Source of the DNA: an uncultured Alphaproteobacteria bacterium
GTDB lineage: Bacteria; Pseudomonadota; Alphaproteobacteria; RUG11792
Direction of reading: 5' to 3'
Assembly (NCBI GenBank): GCA_947367345.1
Contig: CANBDL010000005.1
Coordinates: 1-38,233, forward strand
DNA: 38,233 nt
Each line of letters begins with the position of its first letter. Positions within the stretch are counted from its first letter, which is position 1. The notes under the pieces are model-generated. The model was not told where the DNA came from. It saw only the letters and a program-made list of their open reading frames with translations, and made no database searches. Both the position numbers and the translations under genes were made by a program. Of the stretch, positions 18,713 to 26,953 are shown one piece after another.

Positions 18713-19813
18713 ATGATTTTAAAGAAATCGCGCATATTTGACTTGTTCTGCATATGCTCCTTCTCTCTATTGCAATTCGTAGATCTTAACGCTTTCTCAA
18801 AAAAATGCAAAGGAGAAGTGAAGGTAAAAAAAGAAAACCCTTGCGCAATAGAAAAGAAGGGCGGCAAACTAGGCGAGACGAACGAAGAAAAAGAGGTCTT
18901 CAAAAATTTAACAAATGTTATAAACAAACATTATTCGCAATATCAAGCAACTGATAACTGTCCAAATATTGATACATCATGCGTTAGTGGAGTGCTAACG
19001 GCTGTACATGAAGTAAGAGTTAGAAACGTTGAAATTTTTAACGCAATACTTGGCACAGAACATCCACTAAAGTCTGCGGCAAAATGGTTAGCTGATTATG
19101 CAGGTAACCTACAATCTTTCAAAAAAGGCTTTGAAAAATTAAGACAAGATTTCGAGAATGCTATCAAGGCTTACAAGGAATGTGTTTCCAAAGCAGATAA
19201 GGAGAAAGCTAAAAACGCGAAAAAAGCGGCTGGTCAAGAGAAGAAAGGATCTGACAAGATAGTAAAGCACTACAACAAACTCGTTGAGATGGCAGGTCAT
19301 TGCGTAACAATGAATGAACAACTATTGCATCACATGGATCTAAACAATCTAGATGCATTGGTAAATACTGTCAACGCTGCATTTGTTGTATTGCAAGAAG
19401 CATGTTTCGCTATAACTAATACAAATATTTACGGGGAAAAAATAACTGATCAATATTCAAAAGTACTTAAGATGGCAAAGCAATTACCGCAATCATTTAA
19501 AGAGACATTTAAGATCAACGTTGAAAAATTAATCAAGCAAAATAACGATAATTATAATAAACTCATAGAATATGTCAATAAACAAATTCAAAAACAGGGC
19601 CTAACTATGATAAAAGAGATCGAGAACGCATTTGAAGCAAATCAAATAGAGCAACAGCAGCAAGAGGCCATCAACAATTACGACAAATCTGTTTTGGAAG
19701 TTGGAAAATTAGAAACCGATAAAGACAAAATGCCTAATAAAATCAAAACACCGGACAACAGCATATTAAACGACGACGACGAAGATAGTGAAGATGGACC
19801 TGAAGAAGAATAG
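18713..19813 (+). CDS. Exported, helical, highly charged protein with acidic tail (orphan)
   Basis: I do not recognise a family. The 366-residue protein starts MILKKSRIFDLFCICSFSLL, a clear Sec signal peptide ending near the VDLNAFS junction. The rest is predicted almost all helical and rich in Lys, Glu, Asn and Gln. A very basic segment lies at about 140-175 (KADKEKAKNAKKAAGQEKK) and an acidic tail at the end (DDDEDSEDGPEEE). Several Cys sit in the mature part. ATG 18713 is chosen because AAAGGTG precedes it and the longer frame from 18650 would bury the signal peptide. A strong terminator follows at 19833. It could be a secreted or periplasmic scaffold or effector; no function is claimed. 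Confidence 0.65.
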   Translation: MILKKSRIFDLFCICSFSLLQFVDLNAFSKKCKGEVKVKKENPCAIEKKGGKLGETNEEKEVFKNLTNVINKHYSQYQATDNCPNIDTSCVSGVLTAVHEVRVRNVEIFNAILGTEHPLKSAAKWLADYAGNLQSFKKGFEKLRQDFENAIKAYKECVSKADKEKAKNAKKAAGQEKKGSDKIVKHYNKLVEMAGHCVTMNEQLLHHMDLNNLDALVNTVNAAFVVLQEACFAITNTNIYGEKITDQYSKVLKMAKQLPQSFKETFKINVEKLIKQNNDNYNKLIEYVNKQIQKQGLTMIKEIENAFEANQIEQQQQEAINNYDKSVLEVGKLETDKDKMPNKIKTPDNSILNDDDEDSEDGPEEE

Positions 19814-19832
19814 AGTCTCAATAATTTTTCAA

Positions 19833-19855
19833 AAAACCGCCGGCACGGCGGTTTT
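19833..19855 (+). terminator. Strong Rho-independent terminator
   Basis: AAAACCGCC (19833-19841) pairs exactly with GGCGGTTTT (19847-19855) around GGCAC. The A-run and T-run make it work in either direction. It separates the helical exported-protein gene from RNase D. Confidence 0.9.
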
Positions 19856-19873
19856 AATGTCTCTCTCGCAAGA

Positions 19874-19882
19874 TGCTACAAT
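19874..19882 (+). promoter_or_regulatory. Extended -10 upstream of RNase D
   Basis: TG-C-TACAAT lies 28 nt before the start codon, just past the preceding terminator. The -35 position is poor (TTAATG). Confidence 0.35.
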
Positions 19883-19910
19883 CATTATGTGGTGACGTTT
19901 TGAGTTTACT

Positions 19911-20528
19911 ATGAACATAATAACTCACATTGACGATATAGATCTTTCCAGTATTGCTTGTAAGATAGAGTCTGTTGCTATAGACACAGAGACCATGGGG
20001 CTTATGCCACACAGAGACAGGCTTTGCGTCGTACAGATGTGTTTCGGAGACAACGATGTACATATCGTCCAAACAAAAAACTACGTAAAAGCCGATAATA
20101 TCCGAACAATTCTTGCAGATACATCTGTACAAAAAATATTTCACTATGCCAGATTCGATATCATGATGCTATACCACTATCTTGAAACTATGGCAGACAA
20201 TTTATACTGCACTAAGATAGCGTCTAAGCTATGCCGTACATATTCATCCTCTCATGGCCTTAACGCGCTATGCCAAGAACTTATCGGATGCAGTCTTGCC
20301 AAGAGCGAAACACATACAGACTGGAGTCGCGATGTGCTTACACAAAAGCAGCTTGAGTATGCCGCATACGATGTATTCTACCTACACAGAATTAGGGACA
20401 AACTCAACGAAATGCTGGAGCGCAACAACCGTACCGAGATGGCCAAGAAGTGCTTTGATTTTATGCCGACGAGATGCATGCTTGATCTAATGGTTGGCGA
20501 TCATTATGATATCTTCTCTCACAGCTAA
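19911..20528 (+). CDS. rnd: Ribonuclease D (short, exonuclease domain only)
   Basis: RNase D is a 3'-5' exoribonuclease that trims tRNA and other small RNA precursors. The DEDDy exonuclease motifs are visible: AIDTETMGL (Exo I, Asp24 and Glu26), FHYARFDIMML (Exo II), and YAAYDVFYLHRI (Exo III with Tyr and Asp). The 205-residue protein lacks the HRDC domains of E. coli RNase D, as in many alphaproteobacteria. It stands alone between a terminator and the Rpn nuclease 2 gene. Confidence 0.9.
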   Translation: MNIITHIDDIDLSSIACKIESVAIDTETMGLMPHRDRLCVVQMCFGDNDVHIVQTKNYVKADNIRTILADTSVQKIFHYARFDIMMLYHYLETMADNLYCTKIASKLCRTYSSSHGLNALCQELIGCSLAKSETHTDWSRDVLTQKQLEYAAYDVFYLHRIRDKLNEMLERNNRTEMAKKCFDFMPTRCMLDLMVGDHYDIFSHS

Positions 20529-20595
20529 TTGATTTTTGATTCACATATTGTTGTTTATACACAAACAGTAATACGGGCGTAGCCAGAGAAGAATA

Positions 20596-20624
20596 TTACC
20601 AGTAACGCGAACGCATGTTAAAAT
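20596..20624 (+). promoter_or_regulatory. Promoter of Rpn nuclease 2
   Basis: TTACCA (20596-20601), a 17-bp spacer and TAAAAT (20619-20624), with TG at 20616-20617 as an extended -10. It ends 41 nt before the start codon, which has its own GGAG ribosome site. Confidence 0.45.
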
Positions 20625-20665
20625 AAATATAACCACCAAAAACATACGAATATGGAGATGTTAAT

Positions 20666-21787
20666 ATGTCTCAGTATCCATCCAATCCAAAAGATTCAAA
20701 CTTCTCTCCCGTATTAAAACTACTAGACCCGAAGAACGATTATGTATTCAAACGTGCATTTGGCGAGCCAAAAAGAAAACACATATTCATGGACTTCTTA
20801 AACACAATACTAAAAGACCAGGTATCGCCAATAGTAGATCTGAAGTATATCACAATCAACAGTGATGTATCAAGTGAGAATACAGCAAGTGCATTTGTGG
20901 ATGTGATGTGCACTGGAAAAGACGGGACAAAGTTCATACTAGAAATGCAAAAGAGCTTTGATCCATTCTTCGTGAAAAGACTCGTATCATACTCATGCGG
21001 TGTATATATGAGACAGAAGGAGATGTTCACGGAAGAACAGAAGGAAGAGCTAAAGCAAAAACACAACAAGAAAAGGCTGTCTGGCTATGAAGAGATGTAT
21101 CCGGTTAGACTCGTGGCTATATTGGAGCATTCGATATTCCCGCAAAAACAAAACTATCTTGCGCACTATAGAACTGTAGACATCTTGCAAGATCCAACAG
21201 GATTAGAAATAGATGAGATATCATATACTGTGTTGGACCTACAGAAGTTTAACAAGAAATATAAAGACCTGAAAGATGACATAGACAGATGGGCATACTT
21301 CTTCAAGAATGCGCAAAAAATAGATCAGGATACATACATAAATCTTACAAGAGATAACAACATCTTTGTGGATGTATATAAGGCTGTCAACGAAACATCA
21401 TTTACAAAAGATGAATTAGATGTAATAGCTAGCATTAACAGAGCAAGGGAAATAAACGAAGCTGCAAGAGACTATGAGATGGATTGTGCCCTTGAAGAAG
21501 CTGAGAGGATTGGTATGGAGAAGGGTATGGAGAAGGGTATGGAGAAGGGTATGGAGAAGGGTATGAAGGATGGGCTCGAGAAGGGTATGAAGGATGGGCT
21601 TGAGAAGGGTATGAAGGATGGGCTTGAGAAGGGACTACAAGAGGGGATGAAGGAAGGCGAGAAAAGCGCCAAAATTAAAATTGCAGAAAATCTAATCAAA
21701 ATGAACATATTAACCGTAGCACAGATAGCTAATGCATCAGGACTGGAAGAGAAGGAAGTGGAGAACATACTGAAAAATATTAAATGA
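20666..21787 (+). CDS. Rpn-family PD-(D/E)XK nuclease / putative transposase (copy 2)
   Basis: This is a 373-residue member of the Rpn family. The opening LDPKNDYVFKRAFGEPKRKH is typical. The nuclease core shows Asp79 (AFVDVMCTG) and Glu93-x-Gln95 (LEMQ). The KRLVSYSCGVYMRQ and LVAILEHSIFP blocks match this family's body. Residues 283-322 are a strict tandem repeat (GMEK x4, then GMKDGLEK x3), followed by a helical C-terminal domain with ENLIKMNILTVAQIANASGL. It differs widely from copy 1 at 8360, so it is not a recent duplication. No inverted repeats flank it. A GGAG ribosome site and a candidate promoter precede it. Confidence 0.9.
   Translation: MSQYPSNPKDSNFSPVLKLLDPKNDYVFKRAFGEPKRKHIFMDFLNTILKDQVSPIVDLKYITINSDVSSENTASAFVDVMCTGKDGTKFILEMQKSFDPFFVKRLVSYSCGVYMRQKEMFTEEQKEELKQKHNKKRLSGYEEMYPVRLVAILEHSIFPQKQNYLAHYRTVDILQDPTGLEIDEISYTVLDLQKFNKKYKDLKDDIDRWAYFFKNAQKIDQDTYINLTRDNNIFVDVYKAVNETSFTKDELDVIASINRAREINEAARDYEMDCALEEAERIGMEKGMEKGMEKGMEKGMKDGLEKGMKDGLEKGMKDGLEKGLQEGMKEGEKSAKIKIAENLIKMNILTVAQIANASGLEEKEVENILKNIK
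21512..21631 (+). repeat. In-frame tandem repeats (12 bp x4, then 24 bp x3)
   Basis: Four exact copies of GGTATGGAGAAG (21512-21559) are followed by three copies of a 24-bp unit GGTATGAAGGATGGGCT(C/T)GAGAAG (21560-21631) with one silent C/T difference. They encode a Gly-spaced helical tail. Nearly identical DNA units suggest recent slippage expansion that keeps the frame. Confidence 0.95.
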
Positions 21788-21817
21788 TTTTGATGTATTC
21801 GCGCAAAGAATATAGCG

Positions 21818-21826
21818 TGTTAAAAT
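21818..21826 (+). promoter_or_regulatory. Extended -10 upstream of the repeat lipoprotein
   Basis: TG-T-TAAAAT lies 34 nt before the start codon. The -35 is not convincing. The string matches the one before Rpn nuclease 2 and rpsA. Confidence 0.4.
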
Positions 21827-21860
21827 AAGCTAATAACACAATACAATAACCAAGATCAGT

Positions 21861-23477
21861 ATGCACAAACAATTTAGAAACATTTTTGCCGCACTATCGA
21901 CACTACTCATAACATCCGGCTGTACGAACAACAACCGAGACGTACAGGATGTTATAAGTAAATTTGAGCGAGCTATCAAATCGGACCAGCATAAAAACAA
22001 GAATGCGCGAGAGAAAATAGATAAAGCCGTAAATAACATATGGCAATCCAACAAAGGCAATCTCGAGACGTATTTTAGCCAATCGAGCAATGCTAACCCA
22101 ATGGTCCTGCAAGATCTTTGTACCTTGATGAGACTGATGTACAACGATAGCCTCCTGTCAAATCAATATAGATATGCAATTGCCAAAGATGTGCTTGGTA
22201 TGTTAAGTAAAAATTCGCACATGATAAATGAAGGCGTCCTAGAAGATGTATGTAAGGCCTTAGCCAGAGCATTATGCCAACATGGATTGGAGCCAAAACA
22301 GCAGGCTGAGGCTGTAACAGAATTGCTAAACCTAATACACAAAAACAAATCCAAAATAAAGGCTCGGGCGCTGGAGCATATCTGTACCGCGCTGGCATCA
22401 ATCCTAAATCCAGACAATGAAACAATACCGAACAGAAATAATATCGTTGATAATTTACTGAATCTAATCAACGAGAATCAGGCCAAGCTAAATAAAAAAT
22501 CATTAAGCGAGATTTGCGGCGCATTGAAAAACTCCACCCAAGCACAAACCCAAAACGAAAGAACCACATCTGCATTACTAACATTAATAAACAACAATAA
22601 AGCTAAAATAGATGAGGCGGCATTTGGACATATCTGCGGAGCATTAGCGTATGTACTGTACAAAGATAATGCCGCAATCAAGAACAGGGATGGCTCGATA
22701 TCAAAATTATTGTCAATCATCAAGGATAATAAAGCGAGAATTGGTAATTGTGGATCGCGTGAGTTATCGTTGGCTTTGATGCATGCTCTAGACCAAAACA
22801 ACTCAAAGATTGCTAACAGAAATGCGATTATAGAAGACATATTGTCTCTGGTGGGAAAATGCAAAGTTACGACGGATGATTGCCAAACGCTATCGTTCTT
22901 ATGTGGCGCTTTAAAGAATGTATTGGATCCGGCTAATGCGTTAAATGTACAAGCTAGAGACAAGATTATCGCTGGCCTGCTGTCTGTAATAAAACAATTA
23001 AAAATTGATGACAGCCTGATGTTGTTCCGATATTTCTGCACCGCATTTGATGATATCAATGAAGCGTTTGTCAATGTATTGCACAAGAACAACAAGGGTA
23101 TCACAGGTTTAGAAGGAATCATTGAAGATATTCTGCAAATTATAAAAACAAAATTCAAGCGCTTTTTCGACGATGTCTCCATGTCCGAATATACGCGTAA
23201 CTCACTAAAATGCTTGTGTGTTGCGATTAATAGATTGTCGGCCGCTAACGAGCTCTCTGGTATTAGTGTCACAGCGAAATTACGCATGATAAATTCCGTC
23301 TTAAGCCTTCTGTCCGGCAAAAACAATGCACTAACGGAAAACGATAAAAAGAATTTACAAGAGGTGGCAAAGAATATAGCTAGCTTAAAAACGGGGAATA
23401 ACGAAGATATGTTAGCAAAGATTAAGGATGTATTAGATTCTTCAACAAACTCAGATAAGAAATCTATCAATAAGTAG
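21861..23477 (+). CDS. Lipoprotein with about 44-residue helical repeats
   Basis: I recognise no named family. The 538-residue protein begins with a signal peptide and a lipobox-like LITSGC, with Cys21 as the lipidation site. From about residue 80 to 390 it is built of repeats of 40-45 residues. Each has a signature like LxxICxALxxVL, with Cys at 86, 131, 175, 219, 259 and 348, then a helix LLxLIxxNKxKI. This looks like an alpha-solenoid (ARM/HEAT/TPR-like) scaffold. The C-terminal 150 residues are less regular. A second lipoprotein-type gene follows 18 nt later on the same strand. It could be a membrane-anchored, periplasmic or surface scaffold. Confidence 0.75.
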   Translation: MHKQFRNIFAALSTLLITSGCTNNNRDVQDVISKFERAIKSDQHKNKNAREKIDKAVNNIWQSNKGNLETYFSQSSNANPMVLQDLCTLMRLMYNDSLLSNQYRYAIAKDVLGMLSKNSHMINEGVLEDVCKALARALCQHGLEPKQQAEAVTELLNLIHKNKSKIKARALEHICTALASILNPDNETIPNRNNIVDNLLNLINENQAKLNKKSLSEICGALKNSTQAQTQNERTTSALLTLINNNKAKIDEAAFGHICGALAYVLYKDNAAIKNRDGSISKLLSIIKDNKARIGNCGSRELSLALMHALDQNNSKIANRNAIIEDILSLVGKCKVTTDDCQTLSFLCGALKNVLDPANALNVQARDKIIAGLLSVIKQLKIDDSLMLFRYFCTAFDDINEAFVNVLHKNNKGITGLEGIIEDILQIIKTKFKRFFDDVSMSEYTRNSLKCLCVAINRLSAANELSGISVTAKLRMINSVLSLLSGKNNALTENDKKNLQEVAKNIASLKTGNNEDMLAKIKDVLDSSTNSDKKSINK

Positions 23478-23495
23478 GATGCGTCAAAAATAATC

Positions 23496-25249
23496 ATGAA
23501 TCGCATAATACCAAAGATACTCGTAGCATCCACTATTCTAACTGGATGCAACAATATCAACAAGCAGAGTTACAAGAGATATCGCGATACATAAATATAT
23601 CTAAATCATCGTATGATCAAAGTATATATGATTTGCTAAAGAAGTTATCAACAAAAGAAGCTCAGGATACTCTCAGCAAGACAGAGAAAAATATCATCAT
23701 GCAATATTTAACAAGATTATCCTACGAAGACTTATGGAAATATGTTGCGACTGGAAATAATCTAGTTGGCATTGAGTTATTTAGCAGGTTTGATAAATTT
23801 ATAGAAACCAGAAACATAAAAATGCTTGATGACTTTATTCTCAAGCGCAAAGGCCTAGAGCTGAAGTTTGCGATACCTCTTAGCGAGCACTACTACCAAG
23901 TACCAGAAAAAACTCTTAATACGATGCGCAAGCATAACAATACAATGCTGAGGTATAAAATGCATCCGGATTTTGTGTATGGGTTTGAGCAATACTGGAT
24001 CAAGGCTGTGCAACGAGTAAAACGTGCGCCGGAAATAATAAAGCGTAATGAGTTTTCTATAAAAAACATAGAGAGATTATTTATTCATAACATTATTTGG
24101 GGTGGTAGCTATAAACACACAGATAAAGCTCTTATATCTGATGTAATTGACGTATTAACAAAAAGAGTTGAGTATGAGATTAAAGCTAGAATTTTTAATT
24201 CACACGACTCAATAATACGTGGCTTATGCAATGATAGATACAGCATACATGGCAATATATACGGCTTCATACAACAGTGCCCAGATGCTGAGTCGCGTTT
24301 AAGAAGTGTAATACCCAATAACCTCGAATCATTTATGGCTACATACTCAGGAACATATTATAATGATCTATCATATTCTTCACGTCTAATGCGTCAAGAC
24401 AAGGAATTTTCGAGAGCTCTTGATAATCTACTTGCAAAGCACCCCAACCTGTTTGTCGGTATAAAAGATGGCGACTGCATGTATCTTGACGAAAGCGAGA
24501 ACGCCAAGAGCAATAAAGATGTACAGGCTGTATGTATGAAAAAATATTCGGACAAACAAAAACAAAAGATAAAGCAAATCAATGATGATATCACGCAAAG
24601 CATAAAGAACAAAGATACAAAGAAGTTGGTGGATGCTCTTGTTGATATGAGCAACATGCATACATTTGTAAAGATCAGAGACGATAACATAAAGCTTATG
24701 AATGTTAATATTGAATTCCTGAGGCTTTCTGTTAATCCACGTAGTGTTCAGAGTGATTTTGACAGAATTGTGCAGGACCTCAGGCATCAGGGTGTAAATT
24801 TGATGGAAAAGAATTTTTCTTATCATATTGACAAATATATGTTGGATTTTGTGCAAAAACTGGACAAGCATGATGACGTGATATCATGCCTGATGAATAA
24901 AAAAATATCATCTAAAATGAAAAAATCTATTCAAGAGCATTTAATGCGTATTGATAGTCGTGACCTTGTGCGCTATTGGAGATACGATGATCTTGTATAC
25001 GAGGCGTTGTTTAAGAGGGTTATTGCTCTACTTTCATCTGGCGACGAGAAGAGGATAGCGGAAGAGATGCCGGTGTATTGGTATGGCCTTAGAGAGTTAC
25101 ACTGGTTTAGCGATCCATATTATCATAAGAAAATTAATGTTCCCTCTGAGATAATTGGTCTTCTCCAAAAATATTCTCATATACTTGACGGGGTCAACCA
25201 TATTTATGGTAGCATTATGTCGCTTAGTGACTTTGTTGGAGATAAATAG
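23496..25249 (+). pseudogene. Lipoprotein gene with signal peptide out of frame with its body
   Basis: The ATG at 23496 opens a 32-codon frame with a textbook lipoprotein signal, IPKILVASTILTGCNN (Cys18), which ends at a stop at 23592-23594. The large body, 567 codons from 23546 to 25249, lies in another frame and overlaps it. Its upstream frame is open to 23474 but has no start codon or ribosome site before 23546. The simplest reading is one deleted base between about 23548 and 23590, which separated signal and body. A sequencing error or a slip during translation are alternatives. The body is helical and charged, with no recognised family. Without repair the cytoplasmic product from 23546 might still be made. 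It follows another lipoprotein gene by 18 nt. Confidence 0.55.
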
Positions 25250-25558
25250 ATCTACATGAGAATAACAAATATTCATGACCGCTTGGCTATTAAATTGTTT
25301 TACTTCATAGTTGATAATTAGTTCTAAAGAATTGTGCGGAATTATGGATGTAAGTTAATATGAGTAACTTGTTACGAATTATGTCGTGGCACCAAAATTA
25401 AAACTCATCCATGTGTTTTGTATTGACGTATATGGCTCCTTGTAACACAGCAAATACAGCTATGTTATCTTTCGAACGCACAAATATTTGCATCAAGCTC
25501 TTCATTACTTGCACTTCCATCTTGTACAGGAAAGCATCCGCAGATATCTTATGAATTA
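25250..25558. other. Intergenic stretch holding one possible small ORF
   Basis: The stretch lies between the convergent lipoprotein-type gene and the third MFS gene. Apart from the 40-codon minus-strand ORF at 25398-25520, no gene, RNA or clear terminator was recognised. Confidence 0.4.
25398..25520 (-). CDS. Possible 40-residue protein or gene remnant
   Basis: On the minus strand, ATG 25520 opens a 40-codon frame to TAA at 25400-25398. It reads MEVQVMKSLMQIFVRS, then KDNIAVFAVLQGAIYV. The frame is open for 14 more codons upstream without another ATG, which could mean it is the tail of a decayed gene. It lies 38 nt after the MFS stop on the same strand. There is no ribosome site. Chance cannot be excluded. 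Confidence 0.25.
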   Translation of the reverse strand: MEVQVMKSLMQIFVRSKDNIAVFAVLQGAIYVNTKHMDEF

Positions 25559-26884
25559 CTAGTTAGCATCTCTGCTGTCTTTCAATGATCTTCCTATATA
25601 ACAAATCACAAGAACAACACATAATGTAATGCAATTCCAAAGAATATTTATAAAAAAGATATTTACGTCTGGACCATATAAACTCTTCATCACTCCCCTA
25701 AATACACCAGATATCGAGCAGGCAAACGCGCAAAGACACTGGAAAATCCCTATCGCTGCCCCTCTAATATTAGAAGGTACAGCATCTATGGCGCATGCCT
25801 GAAGCAATCCAAACGATATTGTCAATGTCCCAACCATAATAGGACCAAATAATAACACCATAAATATCGATGATTTCATGAAAAGCAATATAATATCGCA
25901 AATAATAAATACAACAATAAACCACATGAATACGATATACTTATTCTTCATCTTTTCTGTAAAGATAGCTACAGGAGTTGCAAACAAAGAAGTAAAGAAG
26001 TGTATCAACACAAAAATCAATGGTGATAAGTATTCCTTTCTATACATCGCATCAAAATGCACGTTTCCATCAAAATATGACTTTATTGTAAAATCAGAAA
26101 TCTGAGCAATATAAAAAAAGAATGCAATAACTGTAGCAAGCCAAAAACGTACACCAAGCCTGGTCAATATAACATATAAAGATTTCAATGACTTGAGAAC
26201 ATCAAAATCTCTTAAGCTAGGTTTTCGTCTAACAGAATCCATTGCTTCTGCTGATTTTAATAGCCCTCTTGACTTACCATATTTAATAGCGATAACCAAG
26301 ATACATGTTGCAAAAAAAGACAAGCACAAAGCAACATTTAAAACAAGCGAATGATTGAGAGCAGAGTATTTAAGAATAAGCACATTAATAATACTTCCAA
26401 CAACACACCCCATAGATCCTGCAGACTGCTTTAACATAAAACATTTTATACGATAATTGTCTGGTACGCTGTTAGATATGTAAGAATCCCTCACACTCCC
26501 CTGAAGACCGTTAAAAAATCTTTCCAAAAACTTTGCAACCACAAGCATATATCCAATCTTAGATATATCAGCAATTGCAATATGAGCACCAGACGACAAG
26601 GCACGAGAAAACAAAATCCCGAGATATCCAATTAAAACCCAATTAATCTTTTTTCTACTATAATCGCTAAGCAATCCAAATATACACTTAGACCACAAAC
26701 TAATAAAATAAAAAAACGAGTCCAAAGCATTCATACTCAAGATATCAAAACCACAATTAACTGTTAAAAAAGACGACAGAGTACTAAATGCCATAATACT
26801 CGACATATCAGAGATCATGACGGCTAACAAAAGAATTATTATGTGAGCCGGTATTCCTGAGAAATATCTAACAAAATACGACAT
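25559..26884 (-). CDS. MFS transporter (third copy)
   Basis: This 441-residue membrane protein has about 12 hydrophobic segments. The motif-A position between TM2 and TM3 reads GLLSDYSRKKINW. RFFNGLQGSVRDSYISN after TM4 is similar in placement to RCLGRLGHGLQSVSRALLIN in the transporter at 11866 and RVSKGVRTSSIN in the one at 13137, so the three look like distant members of one subfamily. The substrate is unknown. It starts 69 nt downstream of pnp on the same strand and may be cotranscribed. The ATG at 26884 gives a normal short N-terminus. Confidence 0.82.
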   Translation of the reverse strand: MSYFVRYFSGIPAHIIILLLAVMISDMSSIMAFSTLSSFLTVNCGFDILSMNALDSFFYFISLWSKCIFGLLSDYSRKKINWVLIGYLGILFSRALSSGAHIAIADISKIGYMLVVAKFLERFFNGLQGSVRDSYISNSVPDNYRIKCFMLKQSAGSMGCVVGSIINVLILKYSALNHSLVLNVALCLSFFATCILVIAIKYGKSRGLLKSAEAMDSVRRKPSLRDFDVLKSLKSLYVILTRLGVRFWLATVIAFFFYIAQISDFTIKSYFDGNVHFDAMYRKEYLSPLIFVLIHFFTSLFATPVAIFTEKMKNKYIVFMWFIVVFIICDIILLFMKSSIFMVLLFGPIMVGTLTISFGLLQACAIDAVPSNIRGAAIGIFQCLCAFACSISGVFRGVMKSLYGPDVNIFFINILWNCITLCVVLVICYIGRSLKDSRDAN

Positions 26885-26953
26885 TTAATGTGTCACTCTC
26901 TCTCGTTCTTCCATATACAAAGCCTTAACTATGTACGAGAAGATGATCATAGT

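Noticed and set aside
22478-23563. 361-codon ORF antisense to the repeat lipoprotein
   Set aside because: It mirrors the repeat gene's codons on the other strand, has no family signature or ribosome site, and the sense strand has a clear lipoprotein signal.
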